Under the pieces are notes generated by a model that was not told where the DNA came from, ran no database searches, and saw only the letters and a list, made by a program, of their open reading frames with translations. The position numbers and the translations under genes are program-made. Below, piece by piece: positions 63,994 to 64,000 of a DNA stretch of 64,000 bases (the first letter of the stretch is position 1; each line of letters starts with the position of its first letter). The stretch is from CAWCDJ01 sp963796675. Lineage in GTDB: Bacteria > Acidobacteriota > Terriglobia > Bryobacterales > Bryobacteraceae. The DNA is taken from contig CAWCMS010000002.1 in the NCBI GenBank assembly GCA_963796675.1, forward strand, positions 806,001 to 870,000. The letters are read 5' to 3'.

Positions 63994-64000
63994 GAAGTTC

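Overview
The window looks like a high-GC chromosomal segment from an acidobacterium, most likely the Solibacter/Bryobacter branch. That assignment is inferred from lineage-typical families: a C-terminal Solibacter-type (TIGR03437-like) domain, an ADOP-type duplicated permease, VWFA-related acidobacterial proteins, a peptidase-MA/TPR protein, GWxTD domains, Oar-like TonB receptors, and a tricorn-like PD40/S41 protease. No rRNA, tRNA, CRISPR array, insertion sequence or prophage was seen.

Layout. From 1 to 3.3 kb there are two plus-strand genes, the first cut by the window edge. From 3.3 to 15.6 kb a long minus-strand block carries, in transcription order, four c-type cytochrome or haem-motif proteins with a membrane-anchored partner, a CcdC-like membrane protein, a pentapeptide-repeat protein, an MPN-TonB fusion, and an acyl-CoA carboxylase set (carboxyltransferase, small gamma-like protein, biotin carrier) joined by ATGA overlaps. 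From 15.8 to 20.9 kb lie a GT-C-like membrane enzyme, an ADOP permease and an exported Gfo/Idh/MocA oxidoreductase. From 20.9 to 24.1 kb there are small regulatory genes (Hpt, DUF457-like membrane protein, zinc-ribbon protein, XRE protein) around an AT-rich divergent promoter. From 24.2 to 28.2 kb a Tat-exported three-subunit molybdenum hydroxylase is followed by a Cys-rich small protein. From 28.2 to 32.9 kb come DUF1326, YCII, a multicopper oxidase, a lactonase-like propeller and a VWFA protein. From 32.9 to 37.9 kb is the housekeeping-like part: NupG-type transporter, HIT protein, IHF/HU-like protein, ribosomal protein S1, a 49-residue membrane protein and a lysozyme-fold protein. From 38.3 to 45.1 kb are a TPR lipoprotein and a very large secreted protein coupled to a second VWFA protein. 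From 45.3 to 64 kb are a Gly-rich secreted protein, PEBP, DUF1328, a sigma-like/zinc-finger protein, a TonB-receptor-like protein, an ACT protein, a BlaI/BlaR-GWxTD pair, DUF6807, an M16 protease pair, a GT2, an ECF sigma/anti-sigma pair, a small cytochrome c and a tricorn-like protease.

Two things stand out. First, the 8.2-15.6 kb cluster encodes seven CXXCH haem motifs in four exported proteins plus an unrecognised anchored partner, and is the best candidate for an uncharacterised redox system. The haem proteins resemble the RoxA/MauG-type di-haem superfamily, but the reaction cannot be read from sequence. Second, the 31.4-44.1 kb part carries many one- or two-base length changes in short G/C runs that split at least five otherwise well-preserved coding sequences. 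Most are apparent insertions. This points to sequence error more than to decay, and it matters for any automated annotation.

Most genes are packed in same-strand runs with ATGA or TAATG overlaps. Clear regulatory structures are a BlaI-type promoter/operator at 50.88 kb, a sigma70-like promoter upstream of S1, a perfect bidirectional terminator at 29.37 kb and a cloverleaf-like repeat element at 50.2 kb.
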